Origin: Mytilinidion resinicola
Taxonomy: Eukaryota > Ascomycota > Dothideomycetes > Mytilinidiales > Mytilinidiaceae
Length of the DNA: 64,000 nt
Reading direction: 5' to 3'
NCBI RefSeq assembly: GCF_010093595.1
Contig: NW_022985439.1
Location: 2,438,479 to 2,502,478 of the forward strand
Below, in pieces: positions 10,886 through 21,134 of the stretch; position 1 is the stretch's first letter, and every line of letters starts with the position of its first letter. Below the pieces are notes generated by a model. That model was not told where the DNA came from, did no database searches, and worked only from the letters and a program-made list of their open reading frames with translations. The translations under genes and the position numbers were made by a program.

Positions 10886-11727
10886 ATACGATCAGTTTTC
10901 CGCACCTTCTCACATCTTCTCTTCTTATCGACCACTCTACTCGTCCTCCCAACCACGGATGCCCAAGTCGGAACCGTCACCCAAGAAATAACCACCCAGT
11001 CCGCCTTTCCATTCCAAAAAATTATGCGCACAAAAATGCTTCGTAGTCACGGATAATTGTCCCTACGATGTTCTCGGAAGTGTAATCGGCTGTGCACCGC
11101 GCACAGTATGCAAGGACAGTGGCTGGCTTGCCAAAAACGAATGCTATTGCCGGCAGGACTTGCAAGTCGTAGGGCAAAGCTTTCTGACCAGCTGTGTGTC
11201 CGTATTGTGTGACGTGGGCGACTTCGCGATTGATGCGTCCACCGTAGGGAGTGTATATGCGCAGTATTGTGTTGAAAAGGGATTCCCTGCGGCGGCAACC
11301 GCTACCATACAGGCGACAACAACTGGGCCAGGGGATTCAAGTGCGACTGCGGCTACGGGTTTCAGTGTTGAACCAACGAGATCCTCAACGGCGACGAATT
11401 CGTCATCACAGTCACACCAGCTTTCTACTCCTTCAATCATCGGGATAGTTGTTGGAGTCGGGATAGCTGTTGGAGGACTGGTCGCACTGGCAATCCTCTC
11501 AGCTGTGCCCAAGAAACTTTTTGGACCAGCAAATGGTCCACACGCACGGCAGCTTTCACTCGAGATGCAGCCTGTTTCCGCCGAACCTGTACCACGAGCC
11601 TTATTATCCGAGGCAGGTCGCCGAATCCGAAGTCTCGCCCGATGACTCTGTGTCGATGGTATCAAGGATATCGAGACCAGCCCCAACGCTGGTACCTACC
11701 GCGCCGGGGTATCAACGGAGATGGTAG
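10886..11727 (+). pseudogene. Disabled cysteine-rich single-pass membrane protein
   Basis: The expected layout of a fungal cysteine-rich surface protein is present, but in three frames. From 10886 (ATA where an ATG would be expected) runs a typical signal peptide, RSVFRTFSHLLFLSTTLLV, ending near TTDAQ. A run of six A at 11016-11021 breaks the frame. One base fewer would continue into a Cys-rich ectodomain with LCAQKC, DNCPYDVLGSVIGC, NECYCRQDL and FLTSCVSVLC. After a Ser/Thr-rich stalk comes a membrane segment at about 11436-11510 (IIGIVVGVGIAVGGLVALAI). Near 11590 the more natural tail, with HEPYYPRQVAESE and ending QRRW at 11727, lies in yet another frame. There is no in-frame ATG upstream. 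The TATA box at 10762 is intact. Either this is a decayed gene or the assembly carries indels. Confidence 0.6.
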
Positions 11728-11882
11728 ATGGGAAGACTGGTATTCCGTGACAATTTTGTTCGCGGGAGGTCTGAGAGGCTGAATGACAAAGCTTGATCTG
11801 TTACATTGAATAGACTGTAGTACAAATATTTATATTTCCCTTACAATCATCTCGCGAACGCCAGGGGTCTACCGACCTCACC

Positions 11883-12359
11883 TCACTCCCACCCTTGATT
11901 TCGGGGCGACTTATTCAGATAACCTATATACTTCCTCGCCTGCGCCTCATACCCCTCCATATCCAGATTCTGGAATGCCCTCAACTCCCCCAGCCTCTCT
12001 GCCATCAATATCTCAACCCTTTCCCTCCCCGGATGTCTCCTAGGCTCCATTCCACTCACCCTCGCCTCCAGGTACACTCTCCACGCACTCATGCAGGCCA
12101 GCATGAATTGGACCTGCGCAATCATGCATACATCTCGGCATCTCAGCACATTGTCCAGTGCCGCCTTGCCGTAATCAAGAGCTTGATCCGCACGCTTCTT
12201 CCGTTCAGCGCCTTCGCGAGCTCGCATGGACAGTCCAATTGAGGTCTCCATTAAGTTCTGGCATACACGCGAGACCTGCTTGGGCGAGCTTGCAGGGCTG
12301 TTTTCGAGGTAGTGCAACACTTTGGAGAAGTGGTGGTGAGCTTGTCTGAGGTCCTCCAT
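11883..12359 (-). pseudogene. C-terminal fragment of an alpha-helical repeat protein
   Basis: A 158-codon frame beginning MEDLRQAHHHFSKVL looks like genuine coding sequence: paired amphipathic helices such as RADQALDYGKAALDNVL and AQVQFMLACMSAWRVYLEAR, resembling tetratricopeptide-type repeats, and an ending on NQGWE. It has no recognisable N-terminal domain, and its upstream side runs straight into the antisense of a patatin relic, so I read it as the surviving 3' part of a longer gene. It could instead be a short intact gene of unknown function. The TPR resemblance is by eye only. Confidence 0.4.
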
Positions 12360-12401
12360 CGTGATTTTGTTAGGAGCGAATAGTATGGATGCTGATGTCG
12401 T

Positions 12402-12776
12402 AGGCTCATTGCCATCATGCTGGGGCGGCTCGAGATGTCCGTCGAGGAATGCATAGATGCATATAAGAAAATGATGGAACAGGTCTTTGAGAAGAGAGCC
12501 AACCGTTCCTTCATCGGCGTCCTCGGTGGTGTAAAGCCGCGATTTTCGTCCAAGGCTCTCGAAGACGCCATTTTAGAAGTGATTAGAGGACGTGGCATCT
12601 CCGTCGATGGAAAGCTCGAGAACGGGACGAGGCCACGGTGCAAGGTGTGAGTTTTTCGGGTGACGCCCGTCAAATTTCTTCAAAGCTAACAGTCCAGCTT
12701 CGTCTGCACAAAGGTCCAATAAAACAAACACCATAACCCGCCTACGCAGCTACCGCCTCCCAGCATGCGCGCCGCA
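12402..12776 (+). pseudogene. Relic of a fungal patatin-like phospholipase
   Basis: From 12402 the frame reads RLIAIMLGRLEMSVEECIDA and on through VFEKRANRSFIGVLGG and SKALEDAILEVI, the stretch that follows the catalytic GTSTG motif in fungal patatin-like phospholipases. The upstream part, including the oxyanion and Ser motifs, is missing or unreadable, with stops just before 12402. A normal 51-nt intron is preserved at 12647-12697 (GTGAGT, CTAAC branch point, CCAG). After it, FVCTK is followed by a frameshift, and the expected family sequence resumes as NKTNTITRLRSY. The relic then stops against the truncated dehydrogenase on the opposite strand. It codes for nothing functional as it stands. 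Confidence 0.65.
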
Positions 12777-13510
12777 TTTGTTGAGGCTGAAAGTGTGCTT
12801 CAAACTGAGGTCCGAGAAGTCCAGTGCGCCGGAGCCGCCTACACGGACGGAGACGTGTGGGTCTAGGACGGAGACTACACGGGATAGTCTAGCGTTGGCA
12901 TCTATAGAGGGGTCTTGCGCGGCTGTGGTTAAGAGGGGGAGCAAGTTGGCGATGAATCGCATCCGCGCGTAGTAATGCAGCACGAATTTGAGGTCCAGAC
13001 CTTCGGCTGTCTCGTCTCGGCCTTGCAGCGTCATGTATCCGGGTGTCATGAATAGCAGGTTCAGCTTCTTTTCTTTGGCGGCGACCTCGCCGCACACGCT
13101 GTCGACGTTTTTGAGGAGGGAGATGTCGGTTTGAAGAAAGGTTGGCTGGGCGGAGGGGTTCAGGGTTTTCATGGAGGCAATGGCTGTGTCGGCTGCGGAC
13201 TGGCTGCGGCCGATGAGGTAGATTTTGGGGGAGGGGGTGTGATGGGCAAAGGCGAGGGCTGTGGAAAGAGAGATGCCAGAGGTGCCCCCGACTGGGGGGT
13301 GTTAGTGAAATTGAGGGTTTCCAAAAGAACATATAGGGTAGAAAAGAGTCTTTGCATTATGTAATCCGCTTCAAAAAAGATACTCTCGGCGGGCGTCTCG
13401 TAAAGAGTGGAATGTTAGAGCAGGTTAAACTTACCGAACACCGCCACGAGTCCTGGGGCTAGAGTTTTGAGGGCCGCGTTATGGGCTTGGACGGTTTTGA
13501 GGCTCACCAT
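12750..13510 (-). pseudogene. Truncated short-chain dehydrogenase/reductase
   Basis: Exon 1 (13510-13435) and exon 2 (13291-12750) join across a GTAAGT...CCCCAG intron. The joined frame begins MVSLKTVQAHNAALKTLAP and continues through FVGGTSGISLSTALAFA, the NAD(P)-binding glycine motif, KIYLIGRS, and LLFMTPGYM in place of the usual NNAG. Homology-like sequence runs to DFSDLSLKHTFSLNKC, and then the frame ends within about ten codons at a stop supplied by unrelated sequence. The family normally continues another 100 or so residues. Only 205 residues remain, so the 3' third is lost, and the break coincides with the patatin relic. It could still be transcribed, but a working enzyme is unlikely. 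Confidence 0.65.
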
Positions 13511-14259
13511 TGCTGCTTCGATCTCTAGCGACCAGATACGGAATTGCAGGATGTAGGACGCCAATAGGATCTAAGTATTCTTATCGCAATGAATATTTGG
13601 TACGAGACAAAGAGCTAGAAAAGCAGGGGACAATGTTCTGAAATAGGACTTACTCATTAGCCCAGCAGTCCTTCGGGGAAACTTAGATGAGCACGAGCAT
13701 CTGAGATGAGTGAGACAACGTCAAGTAATACGAGCGGCTTCCCGTGCGTGATTCGTCTGTTGGTTTAGTTTCGGCGGAAGACTGGATAGCATGATCTGGG
13801 TATCACCAGCTCCCAAACAAAGATTTGGCTCCGGATATATCTCTAGGTATCAACAAGACGTAAGTATATGGCGACTGCAAGTAGAAAGCTGAGCAAGCAT
13901 CGGTGTTCAAAATATTAACGCCAGAACCTTCTCTGACGCCGATGAGGTAGGTGCGCTCCGGGAAATGATTCCAGGGTCAAGTGTGAAAGCTGTACTTAGG
14001 GGGGTCCGTATAAGGACAGAACTAAACCCAATTTAGGTGGTGTGTGGTGGGGGGGCGCGAAGCGACGTGGTCAAAGATTGTCATCATTCAACCTCTCTTC
14101 TCCTCAACAAAACTGACATAGCCTCAATACAAAGGCGCCGACGCCTCATACAAACCTTAACTGAATTCCATTTAGGCATAGTTACACACCGCTCGCCACG
14201 CCTAGGTGCCTCGCCCGCCAAAATCAACGACGACGGAACCCTTCGTCGCTTCAACCAAT
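13511..14259. other. Intergenic between the broken dehydrogenase and the first F-box gene
   Basis: About 750 bp of divergent promoter-type sequence. A G-run lies near 14048. No coding or RNA feature is supported. Confidence 0.4.
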
Positions 14260-15666
14260 ATGGCATTTGATAGCGGCGATAATACAACCCGTGGTCTGAA
14301 CGCACTACCCCCAGAACTACTTTTGTCCATCACAGAACTTCTAGGCCGCAACGACCTCCGCAACCTTCGTCTGGTATCGCGCAAAGTTACCCCCGCAGCA
14401 ACTACCGTCTTGTTTCGAACGATTTCGATAACGACAGATCGCTTTGGGGTGCCAGAGCTACCGATTCGCCATGTGAAGCATGATCTTGAGTTGGCAAAAC
14501 TGGTTCAACAACTTCGTTTCGATACCGTAGAGTCTGGGCTGTGGCGACATCCACCCAACGGGATTGTTTTAACTCGTAACGCGGTCTTCCAGTCAGTCAG
14601 GAACACGAGCTCATTCCTCAACTTTCCAAATGTCAAGAAGCTCACTATCTGTGCCTCCAATGCCAGCAACGAGAGCGGGTATCCTGACGTCTTTGTGCTT
14701 CCCTTCTTCCTGGCCACGTTGTTCTCTGAGCTCCGACATCAGCAGCCCGAGATTACCCTAGAGAGTCTCCATATCCACAATCTAGTCCACGATGTTTCTC
14801 GCTACTCTCTGTGGAAGGCATCAAGCGCCCACATGCTGAGAAACCTAAAGGATCTCAGACTCCACCTTTGGTCACGACCGTCGCGGGAATTCGAAACTCG
14901 TAAGACCATGGCACTCCTTCCGAAGGTCTGGCTCCTCCCCTGTCGCAATCAACTCCGCCACTTATCGTTGAGCTGCAACGTTCACTTCGGGTACTTACCG
15001 AAGTTTGACCTTCGGGGAGTACATTTTCCTTGTCTAAAGACGCTAGCACTTCGACGGTACATTTTCTCTGACGAATGGCAATTGAATTGGCTACTTTCAC
15101 ACTCAGACACACTTGCTGAGCTTTATATCGCCGATAGTGGAATTCTATCCCTTACCATTAGCAATCTACTCCTGGACGATGAGTTCTACCCTAAATACAG
15201 CCTCTACGACGTACTGACGAGTTCTGAAACAACATGCACCGTCTGGGACCTTTCGTGGGAAAATTTGTTCGAAAAAATAGAGAGCGTAATGTCATTGCAG
15301 CATTTTGTCTTCGGTGAGGTGGTTGGGAACGCGGGCCCCTATGAGGAGAGCTGGGAAACTCTCATCCAGACGACATGGGAATCAGTGAGCTACTTGACGG
15401 TGACGGATCAGCTCATGGGCCGGTTCGACAAACATTACCGCCCATGGCCAAGAAAAGACATTAAGGACCCGTTCCCGGACTGGGAGGGTCGTAGGAAAGA
15501 TGACCGGGAGGCTTTGAAGGAGTTGGTTGAGGAGGCTGAGGGGTGCCCAGTCGAATGGGTAGAGGACCCGCTGCTGTATCAGAAAGTGCTCAGGCGGGCT
15601 CGGACTTTGGATTTGGCGCTCCCCTCTACTAGGGATTCTAAAGAAACTGATGGGTCAAGAGCTTGA
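14260..15666 (+). CDS. F-box protein, copy 1 of 3 (intact)
   Basis: A single exon codes for 468 residues. The frame is open slightly upstream, but the first ATG is at 14260. Residues about 12-55 form an F-box: LNALPPELLLSITELLG, then NDLRNLRLVSRKVTPAAT. The remainder is a leucine-rich, repeat-like region typical of fungal F-box proteins, including DLRGVHFPCLKTLALRRY and HSDTLAELYIADSG, with an acidic C-terminus. F-box proteins bind Skp1 in SCF ubiquitin ligases; the target of this one is unknown. Two damaged paralogues follow on the same strand and share motifs such as KFDLRGVHFPCLKTLALR, so the group arose by tandem duplication. Confidence 0.85.
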   Translation: MAFDSGDNTTRGLNALPPELLLSITELLGRNDLRNLRLVSRKVTPAATTVLFRTISITTDRFGVPELPIRHVKHDLELAKLVQQLRFDTVESGLWRHPPNGIVLTRNAVFQSVRNTSSFLNFPNVKKLTICASNASNESGYPDVFVLPFFLATLFSELRHQQPEITLESLHIHNLVHDVSRYSLWKASSAHMLRNLKDLRLHLWSRPSREFETRKTMALLPKVWLLPCRNQLRHLSLSCNVHFGYLPKFDLRGVHFPCLKTLALRRYIFSDEWQLNWLLSHSDTLAELYIADSGILSLTISNLLLDDEFYPKYSLYDVLTSSETTCTVWDLSWENLFEKIESVMSLQHFVFGEVVGNAGPYEESWETLIQTTWESVSYLTVTDQLMGRFDKHYRPWPRKDIKDPFPDWEGRRKDDREALKELVEEAEGCPVEWVEDPLLYQKVLRRARTLDLALPSTRDSKETDGSRA

Positions 15667-15977
15667 CCATGGTTCGCGAGAAGATACTACTACTTGGTCA
15701 CGTGAGGCTTGGAGTAGAAAGCATAGAACGCGTGTCAGTCTCGTGACACTGCGGAAGGTGCCCATACCCCGTCCAAAATGTTAGGCAGAACGTCTTGTAA
15801 AATGCCAAAATGCACCGGGGCACCTCAGACGGCGCCAAATGAGGGTCTACAAAATGATTCATCTTCGTCTCGAGCCCCACTTTTCCGCCGTCGTCAAGGG
15901 AGAAGTCCTCCACTTGCAACACCACAGATTCTTCGACTCACTACCTCACTTGACCACTGCCTAAGGTCCGCAGCATC
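15667..15977. other. Intergenic between F-box copies 1 and 2
   Basis: This spacer contains the palindrome TCACGTGA at 15698-15705, which recurs in other intergenic regions of the window. Nothing else was seen. Confidence 0.4.
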
Positions 15978-17222
15978 ATGGAGTTGCGCGGAGCCGATCA
16001 GCTTCACAATCCCAGAGTCGAGGACGTCGACACCCGCTCTTTCACCATCGCTGCACCAACGCCTTCGACCGCGACGGCTCCGCCAGTTGCACCACCCTCA
16101 GCATAAGACGGCCGGCCTGGGAGGACTGGCCTCGGAGCTACTCCTCAACGTCAACAAATATATAGATGCGACCGATCTTCGAAGCTTCCGCTTGGTGTGC
16201 CGAAAATTTGCATCTATTGCTGCCGAGGATCTGTTCTCTACCATAACATTCGAATGCTCACATTGAATTCGCCTCATCTAGTCGTTCAAGTCCGCGAGGT
16301 CCGCATCGAGATGGAGAGACTCAGATACTGCTCTTGCAAAGTTTCAAACGGCGTTTCCTGGAAGATGTATTTGACGTACATTGAACAAGTGTTCGACACT
16401 ATTGACCGCTTTCCTTCCATAACTGCCGTCAAGCGCGGCTTTATTCCAAATCACAACCTGTGCGAAAACCAACCCTACAACTTTTCCAATACGCCGTTGA
16501 GCGTTTGCATTGTCTCCGACGACATCTTGACTAACCTGTTTCGAAAACTCCATTCGACGAGATCAATACAACGTCTACAAATTGAAAACATCGGTCCTTT
16601 CACCCATCCCGGCCTTCAAGCATCCGAGTTCCGGGCGAGCGCTGGGAACAATCGTAGCCAGGCTTTGCGCAATCTGAAAGATCTTCGGCTGCACGTGGCA
16701 TACGACAAGTCACTAAACAATAAGACGAAAACGAACAATCTAGTTGCGACTCTCGCGGAGCTCCCATCGCTTTGGCTGAGGCCCGCAGCCGCCAGCCTCT
16801 GTCATCTTACCTTGGGGTGTCACGAGGTCCTTTTCGGCTATTATCCAAAGCTTGATCTCAAAGGAGTCCACTTTCCCTGCCTGAAGACCCTCGCCCTGCG
16901 GAATTTCGCCTTTTCACACGAATGGCAATTAGAATGGCTGACCTCGCACTCTGATACACTCCGCGAGGCCTATCTTGGTAACTGCGCGGTGCTCGTTGCC
17001 AATGATACCAACATGTCTATGGATGCCGACTCATACCCAATCCACGGAACTCTGCATTTTATCCACGGCATATATACTTACGGATCAACAGTACAGTACC
17101 CTCTACGATGGGATGCTATTTTCGACGTTTGTAAGCGGCTCCCTCATCTCCGCCAGTTTGGCTGTGGCGCTATTTCTCCGGGGAAGCATTGGGAGCGTCA
17201 CCTCCAGCCTCCAACTACTTAG
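15978..17222 (+). pseudogene. F-box protein, copy 2 of 3 (frameshifted)
   Basis: The natural start, MELRGADQLHNPRVEDVDT at 15978, stops at TAA after 42 codons. The F-box (GLASELLLNVNKYIDATDLR and the following LVCRKFASIAAEDLF) lies in a second frame and stops at 16266. The body lies in a third frame and runs to 17222; it contains ALRNLKDLRLHVAYD, the copy-1-like DLKGVHFPCLKTLALRNF and HSDTLREAYLGNC. No canonical intron joins these frames, so at least two indels separate them. The C-terminal 100 residues of copy 1 have no counterpart. Compared with copy 1, a segment is also missing after the F-box. Confidence 0.75.
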
Positions 17223-18310
17223 GATTGCCGAGAATATGTTATAGGATGCGCAGACTTCTTAATACGGCTTGCTACAGGATACAGAGGCTTCACTCTGCCG
17301 AACCAAGGACATGCCGGTTCTGTGGAGGGGTGGGAGTCGCAGGGCGAGCGGGACGCAAGGGCTTACACCGAGCTACAGGAGACAACTGCGACCCGCCGGT
17401 GCTCCGGGTTATGATAGCACGTTGGCACGCGGGGCATGGAAAAGATGGCACACTAATTCTAGAACAAACTATCTTGTGTGTACACCTATCTGCCACTGCT
17501 TGGGTTGCTTCATTGTATTTTCAGGAATCTGGAAAAGACAGAAGCTCTTCACCTTGGGCTATGTGGAAACTTGTTGAAGCACTTTATGTAGTGGCAGACA
17601 GGTGTACGCCCGGGCAGAGCACTTGATGAGTGTGCCGCTTTTCTCATGCCTAGTGTGGATGGTATGGAATTGCGCTTGTTGTCTCAATGGATAATCTGAG
17701 GTCGGACCCGGATGGATACTCTGCAGGGCCTTAGTAGCAACCAAGAGCGGCATCCTTTGAAAGGTGCACTAGAGAACCTCGACCTAGAATACTTGAATCA
17801 CGAGAATGGAAACGGAAAATCGGAACTTTCCGCGCAAGAGAATTGTAAGATGATTGACAGTTATGAATGACGCTGTCTGGGGTGGCCAAACGAGTTTTCA
17901 AATAGCTCAGACCGATGGAGTAGTCTCGCATTGAGATACTTAACCCTCTATTGAAGTTCCTCAAGCAGCGATAACATCGTGTATGCACACTGGTTTCATG
18001 ACCAGGTACAAAATTGTTCTCAAAGTAGCATAGCATTTTCACAAACCCGCGTTGGGATGCTCAATGTACCTCCAAGAACCCAAGAGCGGTTCCTCAGCTG
18101 TTTTAAATTTCGTCCAGCTTGCCACTCCGACAGCTTTGATGAAGTGAAATGTACGACCCAGGACCCGAGGTGAGTCTTTCCGTTTCGAAACCACACTTGC
18201 CGCCGACTTCAACCAATCTTGCGCTCTTGCAGAGCTCCTCACCCTGAACATCACACAAACCTCTACTCAACACCTCGACACCAACTACTCCGGCCAGTTG
18301 GGCTCCGGCG
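17223..18310. other. Intergenic between F-box copies 2 and 3
   Basis: About 1.1 kb with short open frames on both strands and no supported gene. The frames near 17200-17600 do not resemble the missing C-terminus of copy 2. Confidence 0.4.
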
Positions 18311-18844
18311 ATGGCGTCGGATCTAACGATGGAGTCGCTTGCGCAGACTGGCGACCCCGGAGTTGACGACACTGACAGCTCTGACGCTAAAGCTCCCTGT
18401 GCGTCTTCTATCACTATACCTTCAAGGTCTGCTTCGGAAAGAGAAGGCCTCGAAAAATTGCCCCCGGAACTTCTCTTGCTCGTCGCCAAATCGCTAGGGA
18501 CTCAAGATCTTCGTAACTTCCGCTTGGTGTCTCGACAGCTGGAGCCTATCGCGGCCGGCGTACTGTTCTTTACTATCGCCGTTACAATCTCGTCGGACCG
18601 CAGTGCAGTGCGAGCGATCCCACTTCTAAATTCGAAATTATCGGGTAGTGCTCACGAAGTTCGATTTAATTTCTATCTCCCTCCATCAATCCCTCTTACA
18701 GAAGTCCGAGACTTCGCCTTCAGATTATTCATTCGCCAATACAAGATAGTCAGACAGCTCACTAAGCTTCTCTCTTGCTCTCTCGACACCGCTGTAAGGA
18801 GTGCCCTAAATAACATGTCTTTAGTAGGTCAAAAGGGAGCCTGA
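18311..18844 (+). CDS. F-box protein, copy 3 of 3 (short)
   Basis: This open frame of 177 residues begins MASDLTMESLAQTGDPGVDD. The F-box at about 43-85 reads LEKLPPELLLLVAKSLGTQD followed by LRNFRLVSRQLEPIAAGVLF. It then follows the family for about 60 residues (SGSAHEVRFNFYLPPSIPLT) and ends at QKGA*, without the leucine-rich C-terminal half found in copy 1. It may be a truncated pseudogene, or it could still bind Skp1 through the intact F-box without substrate recognition. No downstream continuation is seen in any frame before 18966. Confidence 0.6.
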   Translation: MASDLTMESLAQTGDPGVDDTDSSDAKAPCASSITIPSRSASEREGLEKLPPELLLLVAKSLGTQDLRNFRLVSRQLEPIAAGVLFFTIAVTISSDRSAVRAIPLLNSKLSGSAHEVRFNFYLPPSIPLTEVRDFAFRLFIRQYKIVRQLTKLLSCSLDTAVRSALNNMSLVGQKGA

Positions 18845-18965
18845 TTTCTACTGCGTTAACCTTTACATCGTCTTTAGAGTTTCAAAAGCCCATTAGGGTA
18901 CTGCAGTTAGTTGTCAGAAATGCCTAGACTTATATCGTGGTACTGTACCAATACATCTCTTCTCT

Positions 18966-21134
18966 TCACAATTTCACATTCCCGCCCTTAATCGCAGCAA
19001 GTTCATACACCCCAAACCTCTCATACACCCTCTCACCATTTCTTTCAACCAGCCAGAACAACACATCCCCACTCTGCTCCACATCGCCCACCTCAATGCC
19101 CTCAGCCTGAAACTCCGTCTTCTGATGCTTATTCGTCCCCGTCGTCTGCAGCTCCCTCGTAAACCTCAAGAACAGCGGAATCGAATACTTCGGCAGTGAC
19201 CTCCCCAAATGCCCCGCCAAAGCCACCAACGCATGCGGCCTCGGCTTGAGCCCCTTCTCCGTCTTCTCATGATGGCTCTCATCCAACACGACCGCCGCAC
19301 AGCCCGCTCTCCCATCATGATTCGGCACCTTCACCCCAAAAACCGCAGCCTCTTTCACGACATTCCCAGGACACAGCCCCAGCGCCTGCGCCACCTCCGC
19401 CGTCGACACATTCTCCGACTTCCACCGAAACGTATCTCCAATCCGATCCACAAACCACCACCGATTCTCCCGATCCCACCTTACTAGATCCCCCGTGCTG
19501 AAATACGCATCCCCCTTCCTCTTCACATCCCGCAGGATCTTTGACCCCGTCGCGCCCTTGTTGCCAAAGTACCCCTGGAACTTCACCTTGATGTTCTGCG
19601 GGTCGAGCTTATACGCCAGCTCCCCCGGCTCGTCCCAGCCCGCTATCACACATAGGCCCGTTTTCGGATCGCGCAGCGGAGCCGGTGGGTCCGTCTCCGG
19701 GTCTATTTTGATGACTGCCAAACCCGGCCCCATGAACATCGTCGCGAGCGCGCCGTTGCGGCCGATGGCTCCGGAGGAGAAGCCGTTGGTGCTCTTGTTG
19801 AACATGCCGCTGGGGCCCTCAGTGGCGGCGTAGAACTCGCAGATGGTGGGGATGTTGAAGCGCGCTTTGAAGAGCTCCCACACGTCTGGGCGCAGGCCGT
19901 TGCCGTAGGCGAGACGCACGCAGTGGGCTGTGTCGGTGGGGCGCGGCGGCGCGGCGAGCAGGTAGCGGCAGGTTTCGCCGACGTAGTGGATGATGGTAGC
20001 GTTGGTAGCGAGGATGGCGGGCCAGAAGGTGTGGTGGGAGAAGCGGCGGCCGAGGGAGAGGGTGCAGCCGCGCGTGAGGATGCTGAGGGTGGCGAGGAGG
20101 GAGGCGGAGGAGTGGTACAGGGGCATGCACTAGATAGGTTAGGTTTGGGATTGATCATATTGATTGTGATAGAATTAAGGGGAAGGAAGTTCGAATTTAG
20201 AGAATTTGGAGATGCGTTTTATCTTTCTGAGATCTAGAAAAGGAGATATTTCGAAGAGTGAAAAGACTGTAACGCACAGTGTATAATATATCGTCCTTTT
20301 TCAGGGGTAGCCAGCCAGCAATGAAGCGGCTGCCCAGCCTCGCCTTCGACCAGCTTACTATAGCCGGTTTCGGGAGTCCTGTAGTCCCACTCGTGTATAT
20401 CAGAATGGCCATATCGTGCATCTCCTGTCCAGACCTCGCCTCGTCAGGCTCTCTCACGGCCTCACCGCTCTCAATGGCTGCCTCCAGCTCCGAGGTAAAG
20501 AAAAGTAGCTCTACATCGCCTTTCCCGTCCCGGAAGTTCGGATCCGCCAGCTCGACGATAACTTCATCTGTGAATTCCTTTTTTATCTCCGCGTCCGCAA
20601 GGACGAGTCTTGACGTCGAAGTCCGGATCGAATGAAGCAGCGGCTTCCCGGTCAGATTATAATTGATGAACGCAGGCTTGGCACCGATGCTCCATAGTCC
20701 GAACCATATCCAGATAAACACTTCCGAGTTCACGAAATCCATCGCCACCACCTCATTTTTCTGTACACCCTTCTCTCGCTTCAGCCATGAGCCGTATTTC
20801 AGGACCATTTGGTATGCCTCGCCGTACGTCCATGTTTTGCCGTTCCAGAGGAGGAAGGGATGTGTAGCGTTAGAGGACCTGGCATGACCTTCAAGTATAT
20901 AGAAGAGGTTCGAGTGGCCTCGGGCAGCGACTAGGCGCTGCTCGATCCCACTATGAATGTAGGTGGATAGAAGGTCCCAGTCGTAGACCAGACCGAGGCG
21001 GGCGTTGAGGTAGGCGGCTGCGGCGGTAACAGCTGGAATGGCTATCGGGAGGGCTAATGAAGGTTCTCGATCAGTAATGAACAGACGTTGAAGGGTTATA
21101 TGAGGATTCGAGCATGGTGTGACCTACCAGCCAT
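18966..21134 (-). CDS. Very-long-chain acyl-CoA synthetase / fatty-acid transporter (FAT1-like)
   Basis: Three exons (21134-21128, 21053-20278 and 20129-18966) give 648 residues. The first exon is only ATGGCTG; it joins the next through GTAGGT...CATTAG. Residues 222-231 are YTSGTTGLPK, the ATP/AMP loop of the AMP-binding superfamily. YAATEG lies at about 361-366 and STGDLVRWD further on. FVDRIGDTFRWKSENVST at about 487-504 is the FATP/VLACS signature that separates this family from other acyl-CoA ligases. The N-terminus is hydrophobic (MAALPIAIPAVTAAAAYL), as expected for membrane anchoring. It should activate very-long-chain fatty acids to CoA esters at the ER, lipid body or peroxisome. The C-terminus NVKL is at best a weak PTS1. 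The product is full length for the family. Confidence 0.92.

Noticed and set aside
11144..11686. 180-codon minus-strand frame over the cysteine-rich gene
   Set aside because: It is antisense to a segment with a clear Cys-rich ectodomain and membrane helix on the plus strand.
12359..12560. Minus-strand extension of the helical-repeat fragment upstream of 12359
   Set aside because: The frame stays open and looks protein-like, but the plus strand there is a recognisable patatin segment with a proper intron, so the minus frame is probably its antisense shadow.
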